This document shows, piece after piece, positions 63,726 through 64,000 of a stretch of DNA of 64,000 bases (its first letter is position 1; each line of letters opens with the position of its first letter). Position numbers and translations under genes: made by a program. The notes below the pieces were generated by a model. The model saw only the letters and a program-made list of their open reading frames with translations. It did not search any database and had not been told where the DNA came from. The stretch is taken from the NCBI GenBank assembly GCA_016744805.1, contig JADGDQ010000003.1, positions 1-64,000 on the forward strand, given 5' to 3'. Origin of the DNA: Sulfurovaceae bacterium. GTDB lineage: Bacteria > Campylobacterota > Campylobacteria > Campylobacterales > Sulfurovaceae.

Positions 63726-64000
63726 TCAAATATTATCTACACCCTTTGATTCTAAAGCCTTATAAAATGACTCTTTGAGTTTAGTATTATTAAAAGGTTT
63801 TGTTACTAACATATCAAATAGCTCTTTTTCTTCAGAAGTTTGTAAAGGGTCTCCTGTGATAGAAATTGCATAAATTTGATTAATATTTTTATCTTTCTCT
63901 ATATCTCTAATTGTCTGTATTACCTCTGTACCAGAAATAGTAGGTAGATATTTATCTAAGAAAATCATATCATAAGACTCTCCTTTAAGATAAGCATCTT
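63726..64000 (-). CDS. Response-regulator receiver domain, C-terminal end (cut by window edge)
   Basis: The frame is open to the right edge and reads ...DAYLKGESYDMIFLDKYLP, so the listed ATG at 63968 is internal. The phospho-acceptor aspartate is in MIFLD, the conserved Thr/Ser in ISITGDP, and the conserved lysine in VTKPFNNTKL, all as in CheY-like domains. The protein ends about 10 residues after the receiver domain, so this is either a single-domain regulator or the end of a hybrid sensor kinase. It lies upstream of the molybdoenzyme operon on the same strand. Confidence 0.85.
   Translation of the reverse strand, partial: DAYLKGESYDMIFLDKYLPTISGTEVIQTIRDIEKDKNINQIYAISITGDPLQTSEEKELFDMLVTKPFNNTKLKESFYKALESKGVDNI

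Overview
The window is a low-GC, gene-dense stretch of a bacterial chromosome, most likely from a free-living member of the Campylobacterota (Sulfurovum/Sulfurimonas-like). Four things support this: a competence locus in the order of the Campylobacter cts genes; the neighbourhoods gatC-(pilT)-cvpA-fur-lysS and rplI-hslV-hslU-era; a UbiD-type decarboxylase of the kind that goes with futalosine-route menaquinone synthesis; and a Tat-exported molybdopterin oxidoreductase operon of the polysulfide/tetrathionate/sulfite type. The genus is an inference. I saw no rRNA, tRNA, CRISPR array or complete insertion sequence.

Layout. 1-6187: the tip of a secreted protein gene, an SdiA-regulated-like beta-propeller, and a TamB-TamA pair, all on the minus strand. 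6349-14066: RNase R, a transposase remnant beside a palindrome, a TonB-like protein with an apparent ATT start, hemL, three small membrane protein genes, hemH and kdsB. 14076-22723: a tightly overlapping eight-gene minus-strand operon for a type II secretion/type IV pilus-like machine, matching the cts DNA-uptake genes R-D-P-X-E-F plus a PilM-PilN fusion and a PilO-like protein. 22834-28336: era, hslU, hslV, rplI, then an alpha/beta hydrolase and murF. 28450-32653: an accessory two-gene module, a 1282-residue CHAT protease-like/STAND NTPase/TPR protein with seven nearly identical 35-residue repeats, plus a small partner. 32718-38066: lysS (with an extra zinc-ribbon-like tail), fur, cvpA, pilT, gatC and dapE. 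38068-43702: a thioredoxin-like protein, an orphan histidine kinase, SixA (apparent ATC start), cytochrome c peroxidase, a DUF2269-like/cytochrome b561 pair beside a MarR regulator, and an L,D-transpeptidase. 43699-52135: UbiD decarboxylase, NhaC, Lgt, a DnaQ-like exonuclease, an ArsC-like protein, SpeA and CysE.

52142-58162 is a defence island read as one minus-strand string. It holds an NgoPII-type endonuclease, an AbiJ-like protein, a cytosine-5 methyltransferase, then an HpaII-type methyltransferase and endonuclease, running into a DUF819 membrane protein gene with a 4-base overlap. 58468-63541 is a B-C-A operon (four-cluster ferredoxin, NrfD membrane anchor, Tat-exported molybdoenzyme) closed by a clear terminator. 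The right edge cuts a response-regulator receiver domain.

The most interesting candidates are the CHAT-STAND-TPR module with its DNA-level repeat array, the double restriction-modification island with an embedded AbiJ-like gene, two genes that appear to start at near-cognate codons (ATT and ATC) behind strong ribosome binding sites, and small families of palindromes that recur in intergenic DNA.
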